NCBI GenBank assembly: GCA_018401495.1
Contig: JAGYJX010000027.1
Location: 1 to 64,000, forward strand
DNA: 64,000 bases
Source of the DNA: Rhodospirillaceae bacterium
GTDB taxonomy: Bacteria; Pseudomonadota; Alphaproteobacteria; Thalassobaculales; Thalassobaculaceae
Reading direction: 5' to 3'
Shown here: positions 52,451 through 61,580 of the stretch, one piece after another
How positions within the stretch are numbered: the first letter of the stretch is position 1
Layout: every line of letters starts with the position of its first letter
Made by a program: the position numbers and the translations under genes
The notes under the pieces: model-generated
What the model was told of the DNA's origin: nothing
What the model saw: only the letters and a program-made list of their open reading frames with translations
Databases searched by the model: none

Positions 52451-53899
52451 TCAGCCGCCGCGGCGCAGAGCCCGTCCCGGGCGATCGCCGGTGCACCGGC
52501 CGCCCGCCCACACCGCCCGGCCGTTGACCAGCACGGTGTCGATGCCTGCTGCCGGCTTCATCGGGTCCTCGAAGCTGTTGGCGTCGACGATGGTCTGCGC
52601 ATCGAACACGCAGATATCGGCGTACTTGCCGGGAGCGATCTCGCCGCGGTCCTTCAGCCCGAACTCGGCCGCCGACAGCGACGTCATCCGGCGCACGCCC
52701 TCCTCCAGCGTGAACAGCCCGAGGTCGCGGGCGTAGTGTCCGAGAATGCGCGGAAACGTTCCCCACAGGCGCGGGTGCGGAAACTCGTCGTGCGGCAGCC
52801 CGTCGGAGCCGAACATGGCGTGCGGGTACGCCAGGATGCGCTGCACATCGTCCTCGTCCATCGCGAAGTAGATGGCGCCCGCCGGCTGCAGCCGGTCGGC
52901 CGCCTCGTGGACGCTGCAGCCCCAGTCCCGGGCGATATCGGCCAGGTCGCGGCCCGACATTTCGGGATGCGCCTTCGACCAGGTGACCAGGACCCGGTTG
53001 GCGTGCTGGATGGAGTCGTGCTTCAGCACCGTCGACGACGCGTGGTACGGGTAAACGTCGAGGCCGATCTTCTGGCTGGTGCGGTAGCGCTCGAACAGCG
53101 CCAGCGTCTCTTTCGATCGCCCGAAATTGCCCTTGCCGTGCACCTTGTGGTGCGACACCACGACCGGCACGCCGGCTTCGCGCCCGATCAGGAAGGTCTC
53201 CTCCAGGCTCTTCAGCACGTCGTTGCCCTCGTCGCGCATGTGCGTGACGTAGCGGCCTCCGAACGCCTTCAGCCCCTTTGCCAACTCGATCACCTCCTCC
53301 GTCGGCGCCTTGGCGGAGGGGGCGTAGAAGAGACCTGTCGACAACCCGACCGCACCCGCCGCCATCGAGGCTTCGAGGTTCGCCCGCATCGCCTTGACCT
53401 CGCCGGCGTCGGCGGCGCGGTCGAGCTTCTCCATGGCGCCGACGCGCAGCGTCGAGTGGCCGACCAGAAAGGCGGCGTTGACCGAAGCCGGTTCCTCGTC
53501 GACGGCGCCCAGGAACGCGTCGAAGGTGGCGAACCTCCACCACTCCTCCTCGCCCAGCAGGTCGAGCGGTGGCGGCGGCCGTCGATCCAGCACCAAGGGG
53601 GCAAGCGAGATCCCGCAATTGCCGACCACGACGCTGGTCACCCCCTGGCTGACCTTCATGTCCATGGTCGGCTTCGACAACAGCGCGCGGTCGTCGTGGG
53701 TGTGCACGTCGATGAAACCGGGAGCGACGATCTTGCCGGCGGCGTCGATCGTACGGCCGGCGCTGACACCGGCGAGGTCGCCGATGGCGGCGATGCGGTC
53801 GTCGACGATCGCCACGTCGGCGCGCCGTCGCGGCGCGCCGGTTCCATCTATCACGGTGCCGCCGGTCAGCAGCAGGTCGCAGCGCTCGAGCGCGGTCAT
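52451..53899 (-). CDS. N-acyl-D-amino-acid deacylase-type amidohydrolase
   Basis: A 482-aa metal hydrolase. Metal site pieces: GFIDVHTHDD (HxH), VVVGNCGISLAPL (bridging Cys), VVVSHHKVHGKGN and THMRDEGN (His), and GSDGLPHDEFPHPRLWGTFPRILG with the catalytic Asp. The Cys-bridged site is the mark of the D-aminoacylase branch. GGAGG precedes the ATG. Fits cleavage of N-acyl amino acids; it neighbours an amidase and an AspA-like deacylase. Confidence 0.85.
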   Translation of the reverse strand: MTALERCDLLLTGGTVIDGTGAPRRRADVAIVDDRIAAIGDLAGVSAGRTIDAAGKIVAPGFIDVHTHDDRALLSKPTMDMKVSQGVTSVVVGNCGISLAPLVLDRRPPPPLDLLGEEEWWRFATFDAFLGAVDEEPASVNAAFLVGHSTLRVGAMEKLDRAADAGEVKAMRANLEASMAAGAVGLSTGLFYAPSAKAPTEEVIELAKGLKAFGGRYVTHMRDEGNDVLKSLEETFLIGREAGVPVVVSHHKVHGKGNFGRSKETLALFERYRTSQKIGLDVYPYHASSTVLKHDSIQHANRVLVTWSKAHPEMSGRDLADIARDWGCSVHEAADRLQPAGAIYFAMDEDDVQRILAYPHAMFGSDGLPHDEFPHPRLWGTFPRILGHYARDLGLFTLEEGVRRMTSLSAAEFGLKDRGEIAPGKYADICVFDAQTIVDANSFEDPMKPAAGIDTVLVNGRAVWAGGRCTGDRPGRALRRGG

Positions 53900-54117
53900 G
53901 GAATGCCTCCAGGTGGGTCGACCCGATCGCAGCCCGAGCCGGCGCGGGTGTCAAGACCGCTGACGCACACGCCGGTGGTCTGGCCAAGACAGCCACCATG
54001 ACCTAACCTTTTCCCACGGCCGGCTCCCGCACGCCTCCCCGCCGATCGCGCTCACGTTCGATGCCGCCACACCGCCGGGCCGCCGCGCCTGGAACGCGCC
54101 TGTCCAAACGCATACGG

Positions 54118-55098
54118 ATGTCCCCGCCGATGGCCGCTGATCACGCCCCCCCCACTTCCTGGCCGGTCGAGTTGAAGGCTCCCGACCTCGAGAGGTACCG
54201 CGCGGGCAACACCGGCATTCCGTTCTTCTGGAGCTTCGAGGCCTCCGATCCGGGACCGCACGTGTTGGTGACGGCGCTGGTCCACGGCAACGAGTTGTGC
54301 GGCGCGCTGGCCCTCGATCGGTTGCTGCGGGCCGAGTTACGGCCGGTCCGAGGTCGTCTGACACTAGGATTTTGCAACGTTGCCGCGTTCCTGGCGTTCG
54401 ATCCGGCCTACCCGACGCTGTCACGCTTCATCGACGAGGACTTCAACCGGATCTGGGACCGCGACACCCTGGACGGTCCACGCGCCACCCTCGAACTGGC
54501 CCGGGCTCGCACCATCCGCCCGCTGCTCGATTCCGTCGACCTGCTCATCGACCTTCACTCGATGCAGAATCCGACGGAGCCGCTGATCCTGGCCGGAGCC
54601 TGCCAGAAGGGCCTCGACCTCGCCCGACGCGCTGGCTATCCGGCGACCATCGTCATCGATGCCGGTCACGCGGCCGGCGCCCGGATGCGCGACTACGCGC
54701 TGTTCGACGACCCGTCGAGCCCACGGGCCGCCTTACTAGTCGAGTGCGGCCAACACTGGGCGCGATCGTCCGAGTTCGTCGCGCTCGAGGCGGCGATGCG
54801 CTTCCTGTTGGCGACCGGCTGCGTCGATCGGCAAGCCATCGACCGCTGGCTCGGACCGGAGCCGGGCCCGCAGCGGGTCGTGCAGGTCACCGAGGCTGTC
54901 ACCGTGCGCTCAAACACCTTCGCCTTCGTCGCCCCCTACACGGGCATGGAGACCATTCCGCGGGCCGGCACCCTGATCGCCCACGACGGCGACGAAGCGA
55001 TTTACACACCGTATGACGGGTGCATCCTGATCATGCCGTCGCGCCGGCTCGCCGTCGGCCAGACCGCTGTTCGCCTGGGGCGGGTCGTCGATGGCTGA
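54118..55098 (+). CDS. succinylglutamate desuccinylase/aspartoacylase family protein
   Basis: A 326-aa zinc carboxypeptidase-like deacylase. Zinc ligands: VLVTALVHGNELCGALAL (H..E) and LIDLHSMQNP (His); a catalytic Glu lies in ALLVECGQHW. The C-terminal part is a beta-barrel domain (GCILIMPSRRLAVGQTAVRLGR). An ATG at 54118 is used, though 54130 is also possible. The AbrB-like gene starts 8 bp before its end. It cleaves N-acyl groups from amino acids in characterised relatives; the acyl group here is unknown. Confidence 0.8.
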   Translation: MSPPMAADHAPPTSWPVELKAPDLERYRAGNTGIPFFWSFEASDPGPHVLVTALVHGNELCGALALDRLLRAELRPVRGRLTLGFCNVAAFLAFDPAYPTLSRFIDEDFNRIWDRDTLDGPRATLELARARTIRPLLDSVDLLIDLHSMQNPTEPLILAGACQKGLDLARRAGYPATIVIDAGHAAGARMRDYALFDDPSSPRAALLVECGQHWARSSEFVALEAAMRFLLATGCVDRQAIDRWLGPEPGPQRVVQVTEAVTVRSNTFAFVAPYTGMETIPRAGTLIAHDGDEAIYTPYDGCILIMPSRRLAVGQTAVRLGRVVDG

Positions 55099-56202
55099 TC
55101 AGAGACCGGACGAGTCGTCGCCCAGCGCGGAGGGGCCTGGCGGCGACAGCATGACCGCCGGCAGGGCCAGGGGCTCGATGGTGTTGGCGCTGGCGATCGG
55201 GGCGGCGGGTGGCCTGTTGTTCGCCTGGGCGAAGCTGCCCCTGCCCTGGATGATGGGCGCCATGGTGGCGACCACCGTTGCGTCGGTGGCAGGGGCGAAC
55301 ATCCGCGTCGACCATCGCCTGCGCACGGTTATGATCTGCGTGCTGGGCGTGATGCTCGGCAGCGCCTTCCAGCCGTCGCTGGTCGACCAGATCAGCGAGT
55401 GGGCGATTTCGATCGCCGGGTTGCTGGTGTACGCCATCGTCGCCGGTGGGCTGGTGACCTGGTACTTCCGAAAGGCCGCCGGCTACGACGCCGTGACGTC
55501 GTATTTCGCGTCGTCACCGGGAGGCCTGAACGAGATGGTGATCGTCGGCCGCGAAATGGGCGGCGACGACCGCGTTATCGCCCTCACTCATTCGGCGCGC
55601 ATCCTGCTGGTGGTGATGACGCTGCCGTTCCTGTTCCAGTTGTTCACCGACTACACTCCCCCGCGGGTCTGCTGCCGAGTGGCGGTTCACTCGACATGCC
55701 GGCGCTGGACTGGGCGATCCTGGCGGGCTGCGGCGTAGTCGGCACGATCGTCGCCAAGCGGTTGAGGATCCCGGCGGCCGTGCTGATCGGTCCGATGCTG
55801 CTCTCGGCGGTGTTGCACGTCGTCGGCGTTACCCAAGCCACCCCGCCCAGCCTCCTGGTAGCCGTGGCGCAGGTGGTCATGGGAACCGGCATCGGATGCC
55901 GTTTCGCCGGCACCGCAGTGCGCGACATCGTGCGGATCGTCGGGATTTCGATCGGCTCGACGGTGATCCTCCTCGTACTCGGCGTCCTGTTCGGCGTCGG
56001 CCTGGAGCAGATTACCGGGGTGCCGTGGTTCGTGCTGGTGCTCGCCTACGCCCCGGGCGGGCTGGCCGAGATGAGCCTGGTGGCGCTCGCGCTCGGCCGT
56101 GACGTCGCGTTCGTCGCCACCCACCATATCTTTCGGATTGGCTTCATCGTCATCCTGGCACCGCTGGCGTTTCGCCTGATGCGACGAACCGGCCGAATGT
56201 GA
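55091..56202 (+). CDS. AbrB family membrane protein (frameshifted)
   Basis: About 370 aa in two similar halves, each with 4-5 hydrophobic helices (GAAGGLLFAWAKLPLPWMMGAMVAT; LRIPAAVLIGPMLLSAVLHVV), the duplicated AbrB/COG3180 architecture. Family motif YFASSPGGLNEMVIVG in half one and LAYAPGGLAEMSLVALALG in half two. The frame slips near 55659 (C-run one short; YTPPAGLLPSGGSLDMPALDW is restored). Some members are annotated as ammonia monooxygenase-like or regulators but they are more likely transporters. It is coupled to the AspA-like gene by overlap. Confidence 0.78.
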
Positions 56203-56218
56203 GCGCGCAAGCGCTCAC
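56199..56218. terminator. bidirectional hairpin covering two convergent stop codons
   Basis: GTGAGCGC (56199-56206), a GCAA tetraloop and GCGCTCAC (56211-56218) form a perfect 8-bp stem. The stem contains the abrB-like stop (56200-56202) and the stop of the convergent gene (56215-56217). A short TTT follows on the plus strand. Confidence 0.5.
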
Positions 56219-57246
56219 TTTGCCGACAGGATCGCCGACACTCGCTTGGCAAACTCACCGTCTGCCTCGACCGCCAGCGACCGATTGGCCGAGATGTGCG
56301 AGATCGCCAGAAGCTGGCCGGACAGGTGCGGGTAGAACGCGAAGACTTCGGTGACCGATGTTCCGTCGCCGATATCCTTGCAGCCGATCTCGACCCGCTT
56401 GACCTGGATCGATGAGGCGCCCTCCAACATCCGGACATCCGACGCTGACGTCATCTCGCCCTTGCACTTGGGCTTCTTCTGCTGGATCAAGTTGTCGCGC
56501 AGCGCCGCCACGTCCGGGTTGGACCCGACGCCAGCGGCAAGGCCGATGCCCTGGCCCTTCTTGACGTCCCACACCAGCGCGGCGTTCCACTGCCGCATCT
56601 CCGCGGGCAGCGTGTCCGGCAGAGCGAAGTAGCCGGACTTGCCGCTGGTGATGACCTGTCCAGCGAAGTCGCGCGGCGGCAAGGACAGGAGATCCATCCC
56701 CTTGACGCGACGCGCCGGGGCCGCGGTCTTCACTTCAGGCTTGCCGGCGGCACCGGTGTTCTGCGCCCAGCACTGGTCGAGTTCGCCGATCGCCTTGAAG
56801 GTTCCGGTCAACTTGATGTCGATCGTCTCCGTCGGGGTCGTGAGGTGAAGCACGTTGCCGCGCATCATCGATTCCGCGACCTTGGCGCTTTCCGGAAACT
56901 GGGCGGCCATGGCCTCCTTGGACACCACCCGGAACGAACCGGAGCGCTTCGCCTCGCTGTCCACCCACAAGGTCACAGGGACAGGGGTGTCGGGCTGCAG
57001 GTTCCACGCCTTGTTCATCAGCCAGATCTCGAACGCACCTTCCACCGAGCGGCCGAAGCCAAGGCGAAGACCCTTGGGCTGGTCGGCGGTGATGACACAC
57101 CGCTCGAACGCGCCGTTCTCCCGGGCGTAGGCGTTGCCTGTCCAGGGGCCACTCTTGAATTCCGCGAGCGCCGGTGTCGTTCCGCCCGCCGTCAGGACGG
57201 CGGCCAGAACCCAAGCCCCCGCCATCCATCGTCTCGCCGACGCCAT
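56215..57246 (-). CDS. exported protein of unknown function, 343 aa
   Basis: Signal peptide (WMAGAWVLAAVLTAGGTTPALA-EFK). The mature part contains WTGNAYARENGAFERCVITADQPKGLRLGFGRS and FEIWLMNKAWNLQPDTPVPVTLWVDSE, a beta-rich N-terminal domain resembling secreted proteins of invasion-associated-locus type, then a second region with KPKCKGEMTSASDV and KRVEIGCKDIGDGTSVTEVFAFYPHL with paired Cys. No specific family can be named. The ATG at 57246 is chosen by the signal peptide. Confidence 0.65.
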   Translation of the reverse strand: MASARRWMAGAWVLAAVLTAGGTTPALAEFKSGPWTGNAYARENGAFERCVITADQPKGLRLGFGRSVEGAFEIWLMNKAWNLQPDTPVPVTLWVDSEAKRSGSFRVVSKEAMAAQFPESAKVAESMMRGNVLHLTTPTETIDIKLTGTFKAIGELDQCWAQNTGAAGKPEVKTAAPARRVKGMDLLSLPPRDFAGQVITSGKSGYFALPDTLPAEMRQWNAALVWDVKKGQGIGLAAGVGSNPDVAALRDNLIQQKKPKCKGEMTSASDVRMLEGASSIQVKRVEIGCKDIGDGTSVTEVFAFYPHLSGQLLAISHISANRSLAVEADGEFAKRVSAILSAK

Positions 57247-57304
57247 AGACCGTTCTCTCCGTGCTCTCGTGACCCGCGCAGGCGGGATTGAAACCAGCGA
57301 ATTG

Positions 57305-58105
57305 TTACGCAAATTTGGCAGTGATCCCGCCATCGACCACCAATTCAGTCGCGGTCACGTACTTGGCCTCGTCCGAGGCTAGGAACAAGGCCGCGTGCGC
57401 GACATCCCAGGCGTCACCCATCCGGCCCGTCGGGCATTGGGCGTCGCGCAGCCGGACCATCTCGGCGGCGTCGCCCTTGGCGTAGGCATCGGGAAGCCCG
57501 GCGAAGATCAGCGGCGTGTTCATCAGCCCCGGCAGAATGCAGTTCGACCGTATTCCCTGGCGGGCGTACTGCAGAGCGATGGCGCGGCTGAACGGGATCA
57601 ACGCCCCCTTGGTGGTCGAGTAGGTGATGTAATCGACGCCGGTGTAGCGGATTCCGGCGATCGAGGAAATATTGACGATCGATCCGCCGCCACGCTTCAG
57701 CATTTCGGGGATCACTGCCTTGCACACCAGGAAGGCGCTCTTGAGGTTCACGTCGGCGACCAGGTCCCAGTCCGCCTCGTCGACTTCGACCGGCCCACCG
57801 ACCCGGACGATCCCGACGTTGTTGTCGAGAATGTCGATACCCCCGAACGCGTCGACAACGGCGGCGACCGCGGCGTCGACCTGATCCTTGCGCGAAACGT
57901 CGCAGGTCATCGCGATCGCTTCGTTTCCCTCGGCGGCGATCAGCGCCCGGGTCTCCTCGGCGGCAGCCGGATTGACGTCGAGGCAGGCGACGCGCGCGCC
58001 TTCCCGCGCGAACAGCACCGACGTCGCCTTGCCGTTACCCCAGCCGGGACCGATCGACCCCGCTCCCGTGACCACCGCGACCTTGCCAGCCAACCGTCCC
58101 GCCAA
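57305..58105 (-). CDS. short-chain dehydrogenase/reductase
   Basis: A 266-aa classical SDR. Cofactor motif VVTGAGSIGPGWGNGKA is unusual: the usual TGxxxGIG loop carries an insertion (SIGPGWGNG). DVNPAAAEE after beta-2 points to NAD(H). Catalytic residues: VNISSIAGIRYTGVDYITYSTTKGAL with Ser and Tyr-x3-Lys. The TTG start at 58105 has GGAGG upstream; a GTG at 58117 is the alternative. It is divergent from the binding-protein gene. Confidence 0.78.
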   Translation of the reverse strand: MAGRLAGKVAVVTGAGSIGPGWGNGKATSVLFAREGARVACLDVNPAAAEETRALIAAEGNEAIAMTCDVSRKDQVDAAVAAVVDAFGGIDILDNNVGIVRVGGPVEVDEADWDLVADVNLKSAFLVCKAVIPEMLKRGGGSIVNISSIAGIRYTGVDYITYSTTKGALIPFSRAIALQYARQGIRSNCILPGLMNTPLIFAGLPDAYAKGDAAEMVRLRDAQCPTGRMGDAWDVAHAALFLASDEAKYVTATELVVDGGITAKFA

Positions 58106-58239
58106 GCGACCCTCCACCTTCTGAACGCGGCGGCATCTTGCGCCGCCGGCCCTCGAAACGCGATGGGTGGATGCGCATTCCACGGCGGTGATACAGTTTC
58201 GCACACCACCCTGGCCCTGCACGGCGGTCCTGCGGAACG

Positions 58240-59037
58240 ATGGTACCCATGGCGATCCCTAACCGCGGCCACCTTTTCGGTTTGCTCTCATTGATCGCGG
58301 CGGTGTTCACGCCGCTGGTCGCCGACGCCCGAAGCAGGGTCGCTGTCGGCGCCTACCCCTTCCCGCCCTACGTCGATCGTATCGTGGGCGACGACCGGAG
58401 CATAAGCGCAACCGGCCTGGTGGCGGACGTGGTCACCGAACTCAACCGGGCTCAGGACCGCTTCGATTTCCAGTTCGTCGCCACCACCGCGGCTGGCCGG
58501 TACCAGGACTTTCGGGAGGGCCGCTTCGACGCGGTGCTGTTCGAGATGCCGGAGTGGGGCTGGGTCGACCGGGGTATCGCCATCGAGGCATCCGAACCCC
58601 TAGCCTCCGACGCCGAAGTGTACGTTGCGCGCGCGGCACCGGGTAACGACGAGCGGTACTTCGACCGCCTCGGCACCAGGCGGATCGCCGCCATCCTCGG
58701 CTACAATTATGGCTTTGCCGGCTTTGACAACGATCCTGCGGAGCTTCGGGGTCGCTTTGACATCGAGTTGGTCGACGATCACGCGGCCACCATCGACCTG
58801 GTGCTGAGCGGCGGTGTCGATGTCGGAGTGGTGACACGATCCTACCTTCGCCGGCACCTGTCGGAACACCCGGGCGAGCGGGATCGGTTGCTGATCTCGC
58901 AGCGCCTCGACCAGATTTACGCGCTGCGCGTCGTCGCCAGGCCCGGCGCCGTGCCGTCGGCGGACGAGATCGCCGCCATGCTGGACCGCGAGGCCATCCT
59001 GGGCCCGCTTCTCGCCCGCCACGGCGTGACCCGATGA
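58240..59037 (+). CDS. periplasmic amino-acid-type binding protein (SBP_bac_3-like)
   Basis: A 265-aa exported protein: signal peptide (GLLSLIAAVFTPLVADARS), then VAVGAYPFPPYVDRI...GLVADVVTELNRAQDRFDFQFV, the usual first lobe of family 3 binding proteins, and ...LGTRRIAAILGYNYGF and VDVGVVTRSYLRRHL in the second lobe. No transporter genes adjoin, so it may be a stand-alone sensor or scavenger. The initial ATG could also be 58249. Confidence 0.7.
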   Translation: MVPMAIPNRGHLFGLLSLIAAVFTPLVADARSRVAVGAYPFPPYVDRIVGDDRSISATGLVADVVTELNRAQDRFDFQFVATTAAGRYQDFREGRFDAVLFEMPEWGWVDRGIAIEASEPLASDAEVYVARAAPGNDERYFDRLGTRRIAAILGYNYGFAGFDNDPAELRGRFDIELVDDHAATIDLVLSGGVDVGVVTRSYLRRHLSEHPGERDRLLISQRLDQIYALRVVARPGAVPSADEIAAMLDREAILGPLLARHGVTR

Positions 59038-59148
59038 ATTGGTGAGCCAATTGTCGAACCAGGATCCAAACGTCGGCGCGGCGTGGTAATGCGGTCCTCG
59101 CCGGGCGGCAAGAATCGCCGTCCGATCACGTCTTTACCGGAGGCTGGA

Positions 59149-60384
59149 ATGCCGGAGCAGGGCGCGATTGCTGTCGACAAGGCGGGCCGCGGCAGCGTCG
59201 GGGAGGTATTCCTGGCTTTCCTCCGGCTCGGACTGTCGGCATTCGGCGGGCCGGTAGCCCACATCGGGTACTTCCGCACCGAATTCGTCGAGCGGAGGCG
59301 CTGGCTCGATGACGCCACTTACGCGGACATGGTGGCGCTCTGCCAGTTCCTGCCGGGGCCGGCGTCCTCGCAGGTCGGTCTGGCGCTCGGAGCCCGGCGC
59401 GCCGGACCGCTTGGAGCGATCGCCGCCTGGACCGGATTCACGCTGCCGTCTGCGATCCTGATGATCCTGGCGGCGTGGGGAGTGGTCAGCTTCGGGACCG
59501 ACGACCCAACCGCGTCGCTGGCCATCCACGGGCTGAAACTGGTGGCGGTCGCGGTGGTCGCTCAGGCAGTCATGCAGATGGCCAGCCGGCTGGCGGCCGA
59601 CGCCCCGCACGCCACCATCCTGGTCGCCGCGGCCACCCTGGCGTTGACCCTGCCGGGGCTGCAAGGGCAGCTCGGTGCGATCGCCCTCGGCGCGGCCGCG
59701 GGCCTGCTGGTCGGCCGGCTCGGCAACCGTCCGCCATCCGGCACCGGTTCGACGCCGCTGGCGATCAACGTCCCGATGCCGCTGGCCCTGGCGTTTCTGG
59801 CAATCCTGGCAGCCCTGCTGATCGCCCCGTTCGTGGTCACCGTGCCGGAGGGGCTGCGGGTCGCCGACGCCGCTTTCCGGGCGGGAGCGCTGGTGTTCGG
59901 CGGCGGCCACGTGGTGCTGCCGCTGCTCGAGGCCGACACCGTGCAGACCGGTCTGGTGGCGCGCGATACCTTCCTGGCCGGCTACGGTCTGGCCCAGGCG
60001 GTGCCAGGCCCGCTGTTCACCTTCGCGGCGTTTCTCGGAACCGCCGCTCCGATGCCCGGCGGCGTTGCCGGCGGGTTGCTGGCGCTGGTGGCGGTGTTCC
60101 TGCCGTCGGCGCTGATCCTGTTCGGCGCCCTGCCGTTCTGGGACCGGCTGCGGACCTGGGGGCCGGCGCGATCGGCGCTCGACGGCATCAACGCGGCGGT
60201 GGTGGGGCTGCTGGTGGCGGTGCTGTACGATCCGGTGGCCACAGCCGCGATCTTCGGTCCCCGCGACGTGGCCGCGGCCCTGGTCGCCTACCTGCTGCTG
60301 GAGGTCTGGAAGGTGGCGCCGTGGATCGTGGTGGTCGGATTCGGCGCGGCCGGGGCGGCGCTCGGGTGGAGCGGCTGGGTCTGA
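59149..60384 (+). CDS. chrA: chromate transporter, two-domain ChrA
   Basis: A 411-aa inner-membrane protein with two homologous CHR halves of about six helices each. Half one: FLAFLRLGLSAFGGPVAHIGYFRTEFVERRRWLDDATYADMVALCQFLPGPASSQVGLALG; half two: FRAGALVFGGGHVVLPLLEADTV...GYGLAQAVPGPLFTFAAFLG. This is the long-chain CHR family that exports chromate (in known members by proton exchange). The start at 59149 is chosen for the GGAGG 6 nt before it. It ends close to a convergent small gene. Confidence 0.85.
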   Translation: MPEQGAIAVDKAGRGSVGEVFLAFLRLGLSAFGGPVAHIGYFRTEFVERRRWLDDATYADMVALCQFLPGPASSQVGLALGARRAGPLGAIAAWTGFTLPSAILMILAAWGVVSFGTDDPTASLAIHGLKLVAVAVVAQAVMQMASRLAADAPHATILVAAATLALTLPGLQGQLGAIALGAAAGLLVGRLGNRPPSGTGSTPLAINVPMPLALAFLAILAALLIAPFVVTVPEGLRVADAAFRAGALVFGGGHVVLPLLEADTVQTGLVARDTFLAGYGLAQAVPGPLFTFAAFLGTAAPMPGGVAGGLLALVAVFLPSALILFGALPFWDRLRTWGPARSALDGINAAVVGLLVAVLYDPVATAAIFGPRDVAAALVAYLLLEVWKVAPWIVVVGFGAAGAALGWSGWV

Positions 60385-60385
60385 C

Positions 60386-60553
60386 TCAGCGGCCGAAGCG
60401 GACGATGACCTGACGCTTCTCGGACGACGCCGGCGGCTTCGGTGGTGGAAACCGGTCGGCGCGCGCACGCTCGATGTCGCGGCTGTCGAGCTTGAACAGG
60501 TCGCAGGCCAAAAATCCGGCAAACGCGGCCATCACCCGCTCGATCAGCAGCAC
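60386..60553 (-). CDS. small hypothetical protein, 55 aa
   Basis: A GTG start at 60553 preceded by GAGGAGG gives MLLIERVMAAFAGFLACDLFKLDSRD, then a Pro- and Lys/Arg-rich tail PPPKPPASSEKRQVIVRFGR. An N-terminal hydrophobic segment of about 16 residues suggests membrane attachment. No family recognised. Confidence 0.35.
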   Translation of the reverse strand: MLLIERVMAAFAGFLACDLFKLDSRDIERARADRFPPPKPPASSEKRQVIVRFGR

Positions 60554-60641
60554 CCCACCCTCCTCGGTCAACGGGCCGCAGCGCCGAAACGCTCCGCAGC
60601 GGAACTGATCGTCCACCAGACGAACCGGACCTGCAATGGGG

Positions 60642-61580
60642 TCAGGCGTCCGTGTCCGCCAGAAACCTGTCGAACGCCTCCCAAAAGGCGGCACGGATTG
60701 GCTCGCGTTCGCGCAGGATCTCGTGCTTGGCGTCCATGAAGCGCGCCAGAAGGGCGTTCGGCAGGCGGGCCGCCGCCGCCTCGATCGCCCGGTTCGAAAC
60801 GATGACCTCCCGTCCGGCCAGCGCGATCAGGGTCGGCGTCGGCAGGCCTTCCAGAACCCCTGGCGCCGTGACTGCGTCGATCGAGCGGATCGCCGCACGA
60901 ACCCAAGCGAAGGTCGGATCGGCGACCACCAGGTCCGGGTTGCCGGCCAGCAGCGCGTGCATGAGATCGAAACGCTCCCGATCGTCAGTCAGCGGGTTGC
61001 CGTCGAACCGAAGGCGGCGGGGACCATATCCCGCGCCACCGAAGATGTAGCCGTCGACCAAAGGCGTCCGGCACAACCACTCGACCAGACGCCTCGCCAG
61101 CCACTCGGGAAGGCCGGGGCGGCCGATACCCAGCATCGGCGCGATCAGCACGGCCCGCCGCACCCGCTGGCGATGGTCCAGGCAGTACCGCAGCGCGACG
61201 TGCCCGCCCATCGAGTGGCCGACCACCGTCAGCGGCCCGTCCCGGAATCCGTCGAGCACCTCCAGGGTCGCCTGAAGATCCTCCAGGTGGGTCTCCATAC
61301 GATCGATGTGACCCTTGTGGCGGTCCGGGAGCAGCCGATCCGACAGCCCCTGCCCCCGCCAGTCCAGGGTGGCGACCCGAAACCCTCGTGCCGTCAACTC
61401 GACGATCGACTCCAGATGCTTCTCGATGAACTCGGTGTAGCCCGACAGGAACACGCAGACACCCCGCGGACCCTCGGCTCCGAAGCTCGCGGCCCGCAGC
61501 CGCACGCCGCCAGGTCGCTCAACGACCACGACATTGCCGCCGGCCGCCGCGATCCAATCCTGCCCCATGGTCACCGTCAT
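60642..61580 (-). CDS. alpha/beta hydrolase, lysophospholipase (PldB)-like
   Basis: A 312-aa hydrolase: oxyanion region VCVFLSGYTEFIEKHLESIVELTARGFRVATLDWRGQGLSDRL, nucleophile in VVGHSMGGHVALRY, Asp region LIALAGREVIVSNRAI and a His in DAKHEILRERE. The pattern is that of the PldB/monoglyceride-lipase group. Its ATG overlaps the stop of the ABC ATPase gene by 4 bp, so it is the last gene of that operon. Likely acts on lipid esters or another ester in the cytoplasm. Confidence 0.8.
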   Translation of the reverse strand: MTVTMGQDWIAAAGGNVVVVERPGGVRLRAASFGAEGPRGVCVFLSGYTEFIEKHLESIVELTARGFRVATLDWRGQGLSDRLLPDRHKGHIDRMETHLEDLQATLEVLDGFRDGPLTVVGHSMGGHVALRYCLDHRQRVRRAVLIAPMLGIGRPGLPEWLARRLVEWLCRTPLVDGYIFGGAGYGPRRLRFDGNPLTDDRERFDLMHALLAGNPDLVVADPTFAWVRAAIRSIDAVTAPGVLEGLPTPTLIALAGREVIVSNRAIEAAAARLPNALLARFMDAKHEILREREPIRAAFWEAFDRFLADTDA

